Shown piece by piece: positions 45,029 through 54,421 of a stretch of DNA of 64,000 bases. Origin of the DNA: Chitinophagaceae bacterium (lineage in GTDB: Bacteria > Bacteroidota > Bacteroidia > Chitinophagales > Chitinophagaceae); assembly GCA_019638615.1 (NCBI GenBank), contig JAHBTL010000001.1, forward strand, positions 1-64,000, in the 5' to 3' direction. The position numbers and the translations under genes were made by a program. The notes below the pieces were generated by a model. It was not told the DNA's origin. It was given only the letters and a program-made list of their open reading frames with translations, and searched no databases. The number at the start of each line of letters is the position of its first letter. Positions within the stretch are counted from its first letter, which is position 1.

Positions 45029-46649
45029 ATTGGCGGTTGCTGAACATTTTCTTTTCTATTCTCGCATCATGCCCATAAATATCATCCCTGAAATTCAGGT
45101 CGCCTTTCGAATCTACCCAGGCAGTAAAATAACCAATAAACACCGGTATGGCATCACGAAGCGTAACATACTTTTCTTTGCCGCTGTTCATTGCTTTATC
45201 AATGGCTGCAGAAGTCCAGGTACTGTCGTTGCGTAAAAGAAATTCCGCCAGTTTTTTAGGCTCGCCCAGGCGTATGCAGCCATGGCTGAAAGCCCGCCTG
45301 CTTTCTCCGAATAAACTTTTTGCCGGTGTATCATGCATATAAATGTTATAGTTGTTAGGGAAAAGGAATTTTACCTTACCCAGCGAATTATTGGAACCGG
45401 GCTTTTGCCGTACATTGGGCAACCCGCCTGTAGTATACCCTGCAATTTCCATATTATGCTTTGCCAGGTAATTCTTATCTTTTTTCATGCCGGGCAATAC
45501 TTCATTTTTTAAAATGCCCGGGGGCACATTCCAGTACGGACTAAACACAATGTATTTAAGATCGCCATAAAAAATTACCGTATTGTTCTGGTTAGTGCCT
45601 ACCACCACATTCATGGCATATACAGGCTTGCTGTCTTCAAAAATGTGCAGCTTAAATTCCGGGATATTTACCAGCAGGAAATCTCCTTCCACCTTAGCCG
45701 GAACCCAGCGCATTCTTTCGAGGTTAATGAGCATTTGCCGGATGCGTTTTTCAACGGGCATATTTATTTCTTTCAGCATTGCCGGCCCTATAACCCCATC
45801 TTCCTTTACGCCGTACCTGTGCTGAAATCTTTTTACAGCAGTTGCCAGGGAATCGGTAAATAAACCGGAGCTGTCGGCTAAATCAAAATCTCCGGTAAGC
45901 CGTAACCGGTTCTTTATTGCTATGATTACTTCGCCTGTATCGCCTTGCTGCAGCTTCTTTTTATTGGTAAGTACAGGCTGCCAGCCACCGGCTTTTTCTA
46001 TTTCGTAATAACGCAGTAAGCTTTGCTTTAACCGCTGGTAGTAAATATTAAGCGGTTCGTATGCTGCGGATCTATCTCCCTTATGCGCAATCAGCGAATC
46101 CAGTGTAGCCACAAGGTCTATTTTCTTCCGGGGAATGAACCATTTCAGATCTGAAGCATTCAAACTGCTGCTTCCCTGGTACGCATTTTCCGCATAGCGA
46201 AAAAACTGCGTGGTAAGCAATAATTCAGTATTCAAACGATTGCTGTCGCTCATAAATGTTACCTGTCCGCCACTTTCAAGCGTATCCAGTATTTGTTTCA
46301 GCACCGGGTTTGTAAGACTGGTATCTCCGCTGTACTGAACGTAATCTGTTTGCTGATTTAAAAAATTATAGGCCTGTTCAGCAAGCCCGTCCTTAAAAAA
46401 CCAGGCATACTGGTAATTCCTCGCATTATAAAAATCGCGGAATTGCCTGGATTCCGTATCGTTCAGTTGATGAGCTGCAATATAACTTTCGAGCGCAGTG
46501 CTGTCAAAAAAAAGTTCGCTAAAAGCATTTTGAGCGGTAATGGTCGTATCTCTTACCTCAGACACAGTAACAACCTCACCTGCTTTTTTTTGTGCACAGG
46601 AATAGATACCGCAAACTGATACCGCAGCTATAAAAAATAAATAACGCAT
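45027..46649 (-). CDS. L,D-transpeptidase of the YcbB/LdtD type
   Basis: The 540-residue protein has a lipoprotein-like signal (FFIAAVSVCGIYSCAQ; Cys near residue 18). It has an N-terminal scaffold, a peptidoglycan-binding domain (about 235-295: RLTGDFDLADSSGLFTDSLA, AVKRFQHRYGVKEDGVIGPA) and a YkuD catalytic domain (about 325-490) with the HDTPAKSLF and SHGCIRL motifs; the catalytic Cys is Cys458. Such enzymes form 3-3 cross-links in peptidoglycan and confer tolerance to penicillin-type inhibition of PBPs. Long length with inserted domains is typical of LdtD-like proteins in Bacteroidota. Confidence 0.92.
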   Translation of the reverse strand: MRYLFFIAAVSVCGIYSCAQKKAGEVVTVSEVRDTTITAQNAFSELFFDSTALESYIAAHQLNDTESRQFRDFYNARNYQYAWFFKDGLAEQAYNFLNQQTDYVQYSGDTSLTNPVLKQILDTLESGGQVTFMSDSNRLNTELLLTTQFFRYAENAYQGSSSLNASDLKWFIPRKKIDLVATLDSLIAHKGDRSAAYEPLNIYYQRLKQSLLRYYEIEKAGGWQPVLTNKKKLQQGDTGEVIIAIKNRLRLTGDFDLADSSGLFTDSLATAVKRFQHRYGVKEDGVIGPAMLKEINMPVEKRIRQMLINLERMRWVPAKVEGDFLLVNIPEFKLHIFEDSKPVYAMNVVVGTNQNNTVIFYGDLKYIVFSPYWNVPPGILKNEVLPGMKKDKNYLAKHNMEIAGYTTGGLPNVRQKPGSNNSLGKVKFLFPNNYNIYMHDTPAKSLFGESRRAFSHGCIRLGEPKKLAEFLLRNDSTWTSAAIDKAMNSGKEKYVTLRDAIPVFIGYFTAWVDSKGDLNFRDDIYGHDARIEKKMFSNRQ

Positions 46650-46678
46650 GAAAATAAAATAAGCAATAAGGTTGATAA

Positions 46679-46686
46679 CAAATGTA
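46679..46686 (-). promoter_or_regulatory. Putative -7 box of the L,D-transpeptidase gene
   Basis: TACATTTG on the minus strand is a perfect TAnnTTTG match 29 bases upstream of the start. It suggests transcription separate from the beta-helix gene. Confidence 0.48.
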
Positions 46687-46742
46687 ATTTAGCCTATAAT
46701 CCTGAGACGATATAAGTCCATTTAACGTTGAAGTCGGGCTTT

Positions 46743-48740
46743 TTATTTTCGTTCAAAGCGGGCTTCCTCCGACGCCACTTTTGCCCAATAAGTCCCGTGA
46801 TCTGTTACAGGATCCTGGACCTGCCCGCCTGCGGCTATGGCTTTATATATATGATTATCCGATGCCTTCACATAATCATTGAGCCGGTACAAGCCTGTTC
46901 CATCCCACTTCCCTGCATGAAGCGCGCCACCCTGTGTACAAATCATATCATATTGCTCACCAGGGTTTGCAATATGAATAATATCTCCTTTTTGCCATAA
47001 TCCCCATTGGGGCATCCGGTCCAGCCAAAGGATATTTGCACCTTTATTTTCAAAAGGAAATAATTTGGCTGAAGCAGCGCTGACAATAATGTGTTCGCCG
47101 GCCGGAGTAGTATTTTGCCTGCCTACTATGCATGAAACGTTTAATGCTTTGATAGGATTGCCTGTGTTGGCAACAATATTGCTGTCTATAACATACATAC
47201 CCTCTCCATACCTTGCCGGTATGGTAGAATAAACGTATATCCCCATGAATTTTTTATCGACCAGTTGTATTTGATTGCTTACTATTTTACCGTTTCCCGC
47301 ATTTGTAAATTCAATAGCGTTTACATTCGATTCAACAGCATTGTTTATAACATTCACTCCACCCACCTGGGTTATTTTAACGGCCGCCGCGTTAACATTC
47401 CCGCTTTTTATTGTATTATAGCTTATATACACTTCTTCTAAATTTCTGAAACCCTTCATCTTACCAACAGAAGTGACATACACTCCCCTGTTCAACATAT
47501 TGTTTTCAATTTTTCCTTTTCCCGCGGGCGCTACCTGCAATCTGCCATTTAAAACAGACCGGGTGATAAGAAACCCCTTTACATTATTACATTTATTATC
47601 AATAGGGGAAGTAGTGGTTATACTATCAATGAGCAGCCCGTCAATGCCGGATGCAGAAAAGTCGCTGATATTGCAATTGCTGTAGATAATATTTTTTACT
47701 GTAGCGGCAGGTTCCGTATGAATAGAATTCCCTCCTTTGACAACCCCATTTTCAAAAGGCAAATCGTAAATATATTTTACCGTTATACTGTCAACCCCGC
47801 CATTTCCTCCTATACTTATCCCCTGCCTCAAATAATCACGCTGGTATATTCTTTCTACCGTTATGTTTTTACTGTTTTTTGACACACCTATAATGTCGCC
47901 GCTCACATCATGAATAAATAAATCGTGGAAATAAGCGTTGCGTACAACATAAGGATCTCCATAACAAAATATACCTGCTGATTGCGCATCCCTTCCAAAA
48001 GATGCAGGAGGAGGATAGGTTTTAAAAGGATTGCTCATGTCGATAGCCAGGTGAGCAATTTCAACATTGATTACATCTTCCGAATTGTTTCCGAGGGTAA
48101 ATACACGCCTGAAATTTGAGATATCCCCGGGCGAAAGCTTTACCGTAGTGGTGTACATGCCTTCTCCCTTTACTTTCGTATTGGAATATACGCTGATGAT
48201 CTTATAGGGTGGCTTTTGCTGGCGGCTGACAATATAAGTACCTGCCGGAAAGAGTATGTTCCCTCCTTTTTTCTGACGTGCCATTTCAAAAGTTGCTCTC
48301 AGCGCTTCACTGTCATCGGTAGTACCATCTCCTTTTGCTCCATACCACTTTACGCTGAACTGCGCGGCGGTATCCTCCGGCAATACGGTGAGTCGCTGAT
48401 CAAATATCCAGGCATGTTTATCGGCCCGCACAATCCCTCCATGAATAACGCCTGAGCCAACTATACGCGTGTTATTTTCAAAACGGATGATTTTACCTGC
48501 CGGGATATTCACCACGCCGTTTACCACGATGTTTGCTCCGGGCTGCGCAAAAACAAGCTCTTTTACATTGCTATAAGAAAATATTTGACTGATTTTACCC
48601 GACATCTCAGCTCCGTTTCCCGTTATACCGCAAAGGGAGGCATCGTAAATACCCGTGGCAGGGATATCTGTATTCGTTATATGTTCACTTCTGAAAAAGA
48701 AATGCAGAAAACTTATGAGACTAATATACAATAATGGCAT
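46743..48740 (-). CDS. Right-handed beta-helix (pectate-lyase-3 type) protein with C-terminal carbohydrate-binding-like module
   Basis: The 665-residue protein has a short hydrophobic N-terminus (MPLLYISLISFLHFFFRSEH) that may be a signal. Residues about 130-170 carry the pectate lyase superfamily opening VKWYGAKGDGTTDDSEALRA, followed by LFPAGTYIVS. Residues to about 540 are short N/V/I-rich coils of a right-handed beta-helix (INNAVESN, IVSNQIQLVDKKF, IDSNIVANTGNPI). The last 60 residues (WDGTGLYRLNDYVKASDNHI-type) resemble a chitin/carbohydrate-binding CBM5/12 fold. Substrate is unknown; polysaccharide lyases, epimerases and phage tailspike domains share this fold. It follows trmD by 85 bases on the same strand. 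Confidence 0.75.
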   Translation of the reverse strand: MPLLYISLISFLHFFFRSEHITNTDIPATGIYDASLCGITGNGAEMSGKISQIFSYSNVKELVFAQPGANIVVNGVVNIPAGKIIRFENNTRIVGSGVIHGGIVRADKHAWIFDQRLTVLPEDTAAQFSVKWYGAKGDGTTDDSEALRATFEMARQKKGGNILFPAGTYIVSRQQKPPYKIISVYSNTKVKGEGMYTTTVKLSPGDISNFRRVFTLGNNSEDVINVEIAHLAIDMSNPFKTYPPPASFGRDAQSAGIFCYGDPYVVRNAYFHDLFIHDVSGDIIGVSKNSKNITVERIYQRDYLRQGISIGGNGGVDSITVKYIYDLPFENGVVKGGNSIHTEPAATVKNIIYSNCNISDFSASGIDGLLIDSITTTSPIDNKCNNVKGFLITRSVLNGRLQVAPAGKGKIENNMLNRGVYVTSVGKMKGFRNLEEVYISYNTIKSGNVNAAAVKITQVGGVNVINNAVESNVNAIEFTNAGNGKIVSNQIQLVDKKFMGIYVYSTIPARYGEGMYVIDSNIVANTGNPIKALNVSCIVGRQNTTPAGEHIIVSAASAKLFPFENKGANILWLDRMPQWGLWQKGDIIHIANPGEQYDMICTQGGALHAGKWDGTGLYRLNDYVKASDNHIYKAIAAGGQVQDPVTDHGTYWAKVASEEARFERK

Positions 48741-48825
48741 TTACCCGCGTATTTTGAGCAAGTTTCACATTTTACACTTTGTATGCAAACATCTCATTCT
48801 TAATTAACCAATCCTTATGAATTGC

Positions 48826-49500
48826 TCATTCTACAATATCGGGTCTTCTTTCTTCAGTACGCTTTACAGACATTTCATGCCGCCAGTCTTCAATTTTTTT
48901 AGGATCGCCGCTTAACAATATTTCTGGCACTTTCCAGCCCCTGTATTCAGCCGGTCGCGTATATACCGGCGGCGCTAATAAATTATCCTGGAAAGAATCG
49001 AAAAGCGCCGAAGTCTCATCATTCAATACTCCGGGCAGTATGCGCCCTATTGCATCTACCAATATAGCTGCCGGTAATTCACCGCCGCTTAATACATAAT
49101 CTCCGATTGATATTTCTTTGGTAATAAAATGCTCGCGCACCCTTTCGTCTATTCCTTTATAATGTCCGCATATCAGCAGCAAGTTCTCTTTAAGTGATAA
49201 GCTGTTTGCTGTTTTCTGATTGAACTTCTCACCATCAGGTGTCAGGTAGATCACCTCGTCATATTTACGCTTAGCAGAAAGCGCTTCGATGGCATTCACC
49301 AGAGGTTCGCACATCATAACCATACCGGCTCCGCCACCATATTGATAATCATCTATTTGCCCATAGGCATTGACCGCCCATTTACGCAAATGATGCACTT
49401 CCACATGCAATATCCCTTTTTCCCTGGCACGTTTCATAATGGAATGCGCAAAAGGGCTTTCAAGAAGCTCCGGCAAAACACTTAAAATATCTATATGCAT
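48826..49500 (-). CDS. trmD: tRNA (guanosine(37)-N1)-methyltransferase
   Basis: TrmD methylates G37 of tRNAs reading CNN codons using SAM, preventing +1 frameshifting. The 224-residue SPOUT protein has the trefoil knot hallmarks: GGGAGMVM (about 58-65), [23 protein letters not shown] (about 110-122) and [13 protein letters not shown] (about 132-144). Length is normal for Bacteroidota. rpsP, rimM and rplS, its usual partners, are not adjacent, so this copy is outside the common operon. A perfect -7 box sits only five bases before the ATG. Confidence 0.97.
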   Translation of the reverse strand: MHIDILSVLPELLESPFAHSIMKRAREKGILHVEVHHLRKWAVNAYGQIDDYQYGGGAGMVMMCEPLVNAIEALSAKRKYDEVIYLTPDGEKFNQKTANSLSLKENLLLICGHYKGIDERVREHFITKEISIGDYVLSGGELPAAILVDAIGRILPGVLNDETSALFDSFQDNLLAPPVYTRPAEYRGWKVPEILLSGDPKKIEDWRHEMSVKRTEERRPDIVE

Positions 49501-49808
49501 AACTGCAAAGATAGTCAGGGTATTTACAAGATTTTACTGCAAACTTTTTTAAGCAAGAACAAAAATTGCAACAGGCCGGCACGATGGTTATACGGCACAG
49601 GGACCAGGGCGGGTTATAATATGCGCCGTATGCTTAAAGGCCAGCCTGTATGCAAAGGTTGGGTTGGTAACAAATAGGGGATTAAAAAGCAGGGTTGGGT
49701 GTTGATACACATAAAAAAGGTTAGCGTCTCATGATGCGTTTCTCAATGTACACTAATGACGGATCTGGAAACAGAAAGGATGTATGTGCAGATAAAAAAA
49801 TAAATATT
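49501..49808. other. Intergenic spacer between trmD and the S4 protein gene
   Basis: A 308-base spacer. A 60-codon open frame (49495-49677, plus) overlaps the trmD start, has basic and cysteine-rich composition and no family match, so I do not call it. The right end is an AT-rich stretch (AAATAAATATTTTATT) just past the S4 gene's stop codon, which might act as its terminator. Apart from the trmD promoter box nothing else is supported. Confidence 0.4.
49506..49513 (-). promoter_or_regulatory. Perfect -7 box abutting trmD
   Basis: TATCTTTG on the minus strand is a full TAnnTTTG match and ends five bases before the trmD ATG. If this box is used the transcript would start at or within two bases of the ATG, giving a nearly leaderless mRNA. 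Confidence 0.5.
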
Positions 49809-50201
49809 TTATTCATCCCCCAGGAATTCATCCATGTCCCGCCTCTCTTTTTTTGTAGGTCTGCCGATCTTGCTTAAGCGTTTTCCTGTATGAAAACTGG
49901 CAGCCTGGTATTGTAACCTTTCAATTTCTTCGGCAGGTGTAATATCAACATAATATTTAATAGCCTCGCTGTATTGCACGCGATTGTATAATAAACCACC
50001 CACTTTTATGCGCCAGCGCCTGGCTTCTGTCTTAATTTCGTATTCATCGCCCACATGCACGTTTTTAGATGCTTTGGCCGGATCGCCATTGTATTTCACT
50101 TTTCCTTTATCGCAGGCTTCTGCCGCCATTGAGCGTGTTTTAAAAAGCCGGATCGCCCATAGATATTTGTCCAGCCGGAGCTTTTCTTTTACATCCGCCA
50201 T
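49809..50201 (-). CDS. S4-domain RNA-binding protein (Hsp15/HslR-like)
   Basis: The 130-residue protein has an S4 RNA-binding domain at the N-terminus: RLDKYLWAIRLFKTRSMAAE (about 8-27), then VKYNGDPAKASKNVHVGDEYEIK, and a basic tail (KIGRPTKKERRDMDEF). This is the layout of Hsp15-type proteins, which in E. coli bind 50S subunits carrying stalled nascent chains. It is divergent from the DPP-IV-type peptidase gene with a short spacer. The role is inferred from the family. Confidence 0.9.
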   Translation of the reverse strand: MADVKEKLRLDKYLWAIRLFKTRSMAAEACDKGKVKYNGDPAKASKNVHVGDEYEIKTEARRWRIKVGGLLYNRVQYSEAIKYYVDITPAEEIERLQYQAASFHTGKRLSKIGRPTKKERRDMDEFLGDE

Positions 50202-50335
50202 ACCCTTCTATTAATTTGTTTGCAAATTACTTACACCCTGCAAAAAAACAGTATAATTTCCTTCACGCAACCATTTATCAAAACCTTCTCCTATGTAACG
50301 GTTTGTCATTTAAATTTACCTCCAAAACGCTTTAC

Positions 50336-52540
50336 ATGCCAGTTATTTACTTCCGGCGCCGCATGGCCCTGCTGTTTTTTCTCGCTGTCTATGCCATGAA
50401 CGCCGCGGGACAGTTTAAACCCCGTGAAATTACCTGGACCAGCGAGGGCACCGGCTTTTACCAGGTTGATAATAACAGCCTCTTAAAAATCACTCCCCTT
50501 GCCCCGCAGCCGGTTGAAACAGTGGCTACAGCCAAACAGCTTACGCCCCAGGGCAGCGATCAACCTTTAGAGATCGCTGATTTTGAATTGAGTACAAACA
50601 AGAACCTGCTCCTGCTGTTTACCAATACGAGCCGCGTTTGGCGCTATAATACAAAGGGAGATTACTGGTTGCTGAACCGTACCACCGGTCAGCTCAGGCA
50701 GATGGGAAAAGGTCGCGCTGCCCAATCGCTGATGTATGCGAAGCTTTCGCCCGATGGTCAGAAAGTTGCCTACGTAAGCAACAGGAATATTTTTGTGGAA
50801 GACATCGCTACCGGTAAAACCACTGCGCTTACTACCGATGGCAGCAAGCAGTTGATCAACGGGACTTTCGACTGGGTATATGAAGAAGAGTTTGGATGCA
50901 GGGACGGATTCAGGTGGAGCGCCGACAGCAGGCACATTGCTTACTGGCAGGTGGATGCAGGAAAAACACGCGACTATCTGATGTTGAATACAACCGACTC
51001 CATCTACTCCTTTGTAATACCCGTTGAGTATCCGAAAGTAGGAGAACCTCCTTCCGCGGTGCGTATAGGCGTAGTAAAGGCCGCAGGAGGTAAAACTACC
51101 TGGATGAATATTCCCGGCAATGCGCAGCAACGATACCTGCCACGCATGGAATGGGCATTGGGTAATACGACACTGCTTGTGCAGCAACTGAACAGGAAGC
51201 AGAATGAAAGCAACATTTACAGCTGTAATATAACCACCGGGAACGCGCATACGATATATACCGAAACCGACAAAGCATGGATTGACATAAAATCAAGGTG
51301 GAACGACGACGATCCTAAGGGATGGGACTGGATAAACAATGGCAAGGCCTTTTTATGGGTGAGCGAAAAAGATGGCTGGCGGCATATTTACAGCATTACA
51401 AAAGACGGTAAAAAAGAAACCTTACTTACCAAGGGCGACTATGATATTGAAAAGATATGCGCAGTGGACGAAAAGAATAATTACGTCTATTTCATAGCAT
51501 CACCCGAAAGCGCAGTACAACGGTATTTATACCGGGCCAGCCTGGATGGCAGCGGCAAAGCAGAATTAGTATCTCCCGCCGGCATGAAAGGCACGCATGG
51601 ATATGAAATCTCTCCGGGCGCACAACTGGCGCTGCACACATTTACCAATCGTACTACACCTGTAGCATACGAATTCCTGCGGCTGCCCGAACACACTCCT
51701 TTGCAACCCGAAGAGAGCATTGCCCGTACAATCAAACCCGATTCTTCCAGGAATATTGAATTCTTCCAGGTTACCACAGAAGACGGAATAACGATGGATG
51801 GATGGATCACAAAGCCCGAAAATTTTGATCCTGCAAAAAAATACCCTGTATTATTGTATGTGTATGGAGAGCCTGCCACCACTACTGTTGAAGACAGCTA
51901 TTCCATAGGGCAAAACCGTTTGTTCAACGGTAGTATGGCGCAGAGCGGATATTTTTACGTTTCATTTAACAACAGGGGGACGCCTACGCTTAAAGGAGCC
52001 GCATGGAGAAAATCGATTTACAGGAATATAGGCGTCATCAATATACGCGACCAGGCCATGGGCATGAAGAAACTATTGCAGGAGCGGCCTTATCTTGATA
52101 CCTCCCGCGTTGCCTGCTGGGGATGGAGCGGCGGCGGATCTTCCACCCTGAACCTGTTGTTTCAATACCCGGATATTTTTAAAACAGGCATAGCAGTAGC
52201 CGCAGTGGGCAACCAGCTTACTTACGATAACATTTACCAGGAAAGGTATATGGGATTGCCCCAGGAAAACAAAGAGGATTTTATAAAAGGATCGCCGGTT
52301 ACCCATGCGAAAAACTTACGCGGGAACCTATTGTACATACATGGTACAGGCGATGATAATGTACATTATCAAAACGCCGAAATGCTGCTGAATGAACTGA
52401 TCCGGTACAACAAGCAATTCCAGTTCATGGCGTATCCCAATCGCACACACGGCATATACGAAGGAGAAGGCACGATACTGCATCTAAAAACATTGTATAC
52501 TGATTTCCTGCTGAAACATTGCCCGCCGGGAGCAAGGTAG
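50336..52540 (+). CDS. Dipeptidyl-peptidase IV-type S9 prolyl oligopeptidase
   Basis: The 734-residue exported protein starts at 50336; an in-frame ATG at 50216 would add 40 residues with no signal, and 50363 is an alternative start just before the hydrophobic core (MALLFFLAVYAMNAAG). The N-terminal DPP-IV propeller (about 60-430) has DWVYEEEFG (the Glu pair that binds the substrate amino terminus) and SPDGQKVAYVS blades. The S9 alpha/beta hydrolase (about 490-730) has catalytic Ser598 in GWSGGG, Asp in GTGDDNVHYQN and His in NRTHGIYEG. It removes dipeptides, usually X-Pro, from the N-terminus of peptides in the periplasm. GWSGGG is the variant of GWSYGG common in Bacteroidota. Confidence 0.93.
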   Translation: MPVIYFRRRMALLFFLAVYAMNAAGQFKPREITWTSEGTGFYQVDNNSLLKITPLAPQPVETVATAKQLTPQGSDQPLEIADFELSTNKNLLLLFTNTSRVWRYNTKGDYWLLNRTTGQLRQMGKGRAAQSLMYAKLSPDGQKVAYVSNRNIFVEDIATGKTTALTTDGSKQLINGTFDWVYEEEFGCRDGFRWSADSRHIAYWQVDAGKTRDYLMLNTTDSIYSFVIPVEYPKVGEPPSAVRIGVVKAAGGKTTWMNIPGNAQQRYLPRMEWALGNTTLLVQQLNRKQNESNIYSCNITTGNAHTIYTETDKAWIDIKSRWNDDDPKGWDWINNGKAFLWVSEKDGWRHIYSITKDGKKETLLTKGDYDIEKICAVDEKNNYVYFIASPESAVQRYLYRASLDGSGKAELVSPAGMKGTHGYEISPGAQLALHTFTNRTTPVAYEFLRLPEHTPLQPEESIARTIKPDSSRNIEFFQVTTEDGITMDGWITKPENFDPAKKYPVLLYVYGEPATTTVEDSYSIGQNRLFNGSMAQSGYFYVSFNNRGTPTLKGAAWRKSIYRNIGVINIRDQAMGMKKLLQERPYLDTSRVACWGWSGGGSSTLNLLFQYPDIFKTGIAVAAVGNQLTYDNIYQERYMGLPQENKEDFIKGSPVTHAKNLRGNLLYIHGTGDDNVHYQNAEMLLNELIRYNKQFQFMAYPNRTHGIYEGEGTILHLKTLYTDFLLKHCPPGAR

Positions 52541-52596
52541 AATGCAGTGCATTTGGATACCAGCATATAAAAGCAGGTAAAATGAAAAAAGCGTTC

Positions 52597-53148
52597 TCAT
52601 TTGCCATTCGCGTCTGGCAATGCATACCCTTTCTCTACCATTCTTTTGCCCATTTCCCTATATGCTTCCGGATCGGCAGGGGTAAGAGTTGCCAAACCAT
52701 CCACATAGCGGTTAAACATACAAAATGCGGCCGCTATCAGCACAGCATCATGTATTTCCCGGTCTGTGGCGCCTGATGCTTTTGCAGCATCTATATCCTG
52801 AACGGTTACGGATTTACCGCTTTGCTGCACTTTGCCTGCAATGATGAGCAACGCTTTCAGCTTATCGCTTACACCTGAATGCTGCATGTCGTTTAGCACA
52901 TCATCTACAATAGCGCTTTCATCGCCGTATAGGCACCGTGCCGCGGCAGCATGACTGCTCATGCAAAACATACAATTGTTTTTATGCGATACATAAGCTG
53001 CTATCAGCTCGCGCTCTGCAGGGGTGAGCGGAGACGCGTCCCTTAACAGCACCTGGGCCAATTGATACAAATGCTTTCCTGTTTCAGGACGATACATGAC
53101 CAGGCTGCGTATGCCCGGTACACCTTCGGGCAGTGTAATATGCGCCAT
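52597..53148 (-). CDS. AhpD-like / carboxymuconolactone decarboxylase-family protein, copy 2
   Basis: The 183-residue cytoplasmic helical protein has the redox motif Cys59-Met-Phe-Cys62 followed by His66 (NCMFCMSSH) in an AhpD-type fold, with the preceding TPAERELIAAYVS helix. In AhpD this CxxC..H centre carries electrons to peroxiredoxin. The relatives are often called peroxidase-related enzymes. The copy at 57207 has the same residues at the same numbers (Cys59, Cys62, His66), so the two are paralogues. This one follows the MFS gene by 9 bases at the operon's end. Confidence 0.87.
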   Translation of the reverse strand: MAHITLPEGVPGIRSLVMYRPETGKHLYQLAQVLLRDASPLTPAERELIAAYVSHKNNCMFCMSSHAAAARCLYGDESAIVDDVLNDMQHSGVSDKLKALLIIAGKVQQSGKSVTVQDIDAAKASGATDREIHDAVLIAAAFCMFNRYVDGLATLTPADPEAYREMGKRMVEKGYALPDANGK

Positions 53149-53157
53149 ACTTTTATT

Positions 53158-54414
53158 TTAAGTGCGTTGAACGGCTTTTTCCGGTTCAACATTTTTTATG
53201 AAAAGAATAATAAGCAATCCAATAACAAATACCAGCGAAAACAAATAGATCGCATTGCCGTAACCACCCAGGGATGTTACAAGAATACCTACAAATAAAA
53301 CTGCCGTACCGGTAAACAGCCTGCCTATATTAAAGCAAAAGCCTGTTGCAGATGCACGTATACCGGTAGAGAACAATTGCGGAATATAGCAGGAAAGCAC
53401 TCCCTGGCTGATGCCAAAGAAAAATGCCAGTATGCCGATTTCAAAATAAATAAGCGTGCTGAACGAATGATTGGTTTTAAACAATACAAACGACAGGGCA
53501 GAACATACTCCAAAACAAAGCAGCATTGACCTGCGCAAACCAATTGCATTCAGCATCCATCCCGAAAAAAAACCACCGGTAAGCCCACCCATGCCAAGCA
53601 GCATCATACTCAATCCGCGTTCTTTTTGACCATCGGTAGTGGTGACCAGGCTTTGCACCCAGGTAGGCAACCATGAAAAGATGGCCCACAGCCCGATCAG
53701 CATGGATCCAAATATCAGGGACCCGGTCAGCAATTCCCTGCCCTGTCCTGCCTGGAACAAAGAGGCTCTTTTTTGAGATCCGTCGCGAAAAGACAGGCGG
53801 TTATTCAGCCATGTGTCAGATTCCTTTATCAACCATATGCCCGCAAAAGAAATCACCAGCGGTATCAGTCCTACCGCAAAGGCCTGCCGCCAGCCCGATA
53901 CGGTATAAGTGATCAGCCCTGCTGAAAATATACCGACCGGAAAGGCAATAGACAGGATACCCACAAAAATAGAACGGCTTCGCTGCGGCCATACTTCGCT
54001 TATGAGTGTAAGTCCGCTCACCAATACGCCACCTACGCCAAAACCGCTCATAAAACGGCAAAGCACTATGCCCCACCATTGTTGCATCAGCGCAGTAAGC
54101 ACCGTAAACAATCCATAACAGGCTATTGAAAGCAATACAGCCTTTTTCCGCCCGATACGGTCGCCTACTACCCCCCAGCTAAATCCCCCCAGCGCCCACC
54201 CGAAAATGAAAACTGCGTTGATATAGGCGCTGATGCTGGAATGCAATGCCGGGTCTGTAGCCACCTGCATCTCCTTTATTACCACCGGAAGATATACAGA
54301 CATCAGCGTTGATACGGTTCCTCCCAATGCTCCGCTGACAAAGCATATAAAAAACAACATCCAGAAATATCCCGACAGTTTTTCTTTCTCCGTTTGTGTC
54401 GATGTGATGCTCAT
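53158..54414 (-). CDS. MFS transporter
   Basis: The 418-residue protein has twelve hydrophobic segments with a central loop near residue 205. The signature GDRIGRKKAVLLS (about 83-95) between TM2 and TM3 is the MFS motif A, and GFGVGGVLVSGL (about 125-136) the motif B-like TM4 region. The second half repeats the pattern (GGFFSGWMLNAIGLRRSMLL). The overall look fits metabolite:proton symporters of the aromatic-acid or sugar type. It begins 7 bases after the TonB-dependent receptor gene, so the outer- and inner-membrane steps are probably a matched uptake pair. Substrate unknown. Confidence 0.92.
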   Translation of the reverse strand: MSITSTQTEKEKLSGYFWMLFFICFVSGALGGTVSTLMSVYLPVVIKEMQVATDPALHSSISAYINAVFIFGWALGGFSWGVVGDRIGRKKAVLLSIACYGLFTVLTALMQQWWGIVLCRFMSGFGVGGVLVSGLTLISEVWPQRSRSIFVGILSIAFPVGIFSAGLITYTVSGWRQAFAVGLIPLVISFAGIWLIKESDTWLNNRLSFRDGSQKRASLFQAGQGRELLTGSLIFGSMLIGLWAIFSWLPTWVQSLVTTTDGQKERGLSMMLLGMGGLTGGFFSGWMLNAIGLRRSMLLCFGVCSALSFVLFKTNHSFSTLIYFEIGILAFFFGISQGVLSCYIPQLFSTGIRASATGFCFNIGRLFTGTAVLFVGILVTSLGGYGNAIYLFSLVFVIGLLIILFIKNVEPEKAVQRT

Positions 54415-54421
54415 AGCTTTG

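Noticed and set aside
19034-46714. Shared 13-mer CTGAGACGATATA at 19034-19046 and 46702-46714
   Set aside because: About thirty chance pairs of identical 13-mers are expected in 64 kb; flanks align only loosely.
49495-49677. 60-codon plus-strand frame beside trmD
   Set aside because: It overlaps the trmD start region, and its composition and start context do not look coding.
52541-52553. Palindrome AATGCA-G-TGCATT after the DPP-IV-type gene
   Set aside because: Only six base pairs, A/T-rich and without a T-run; expected by chance.
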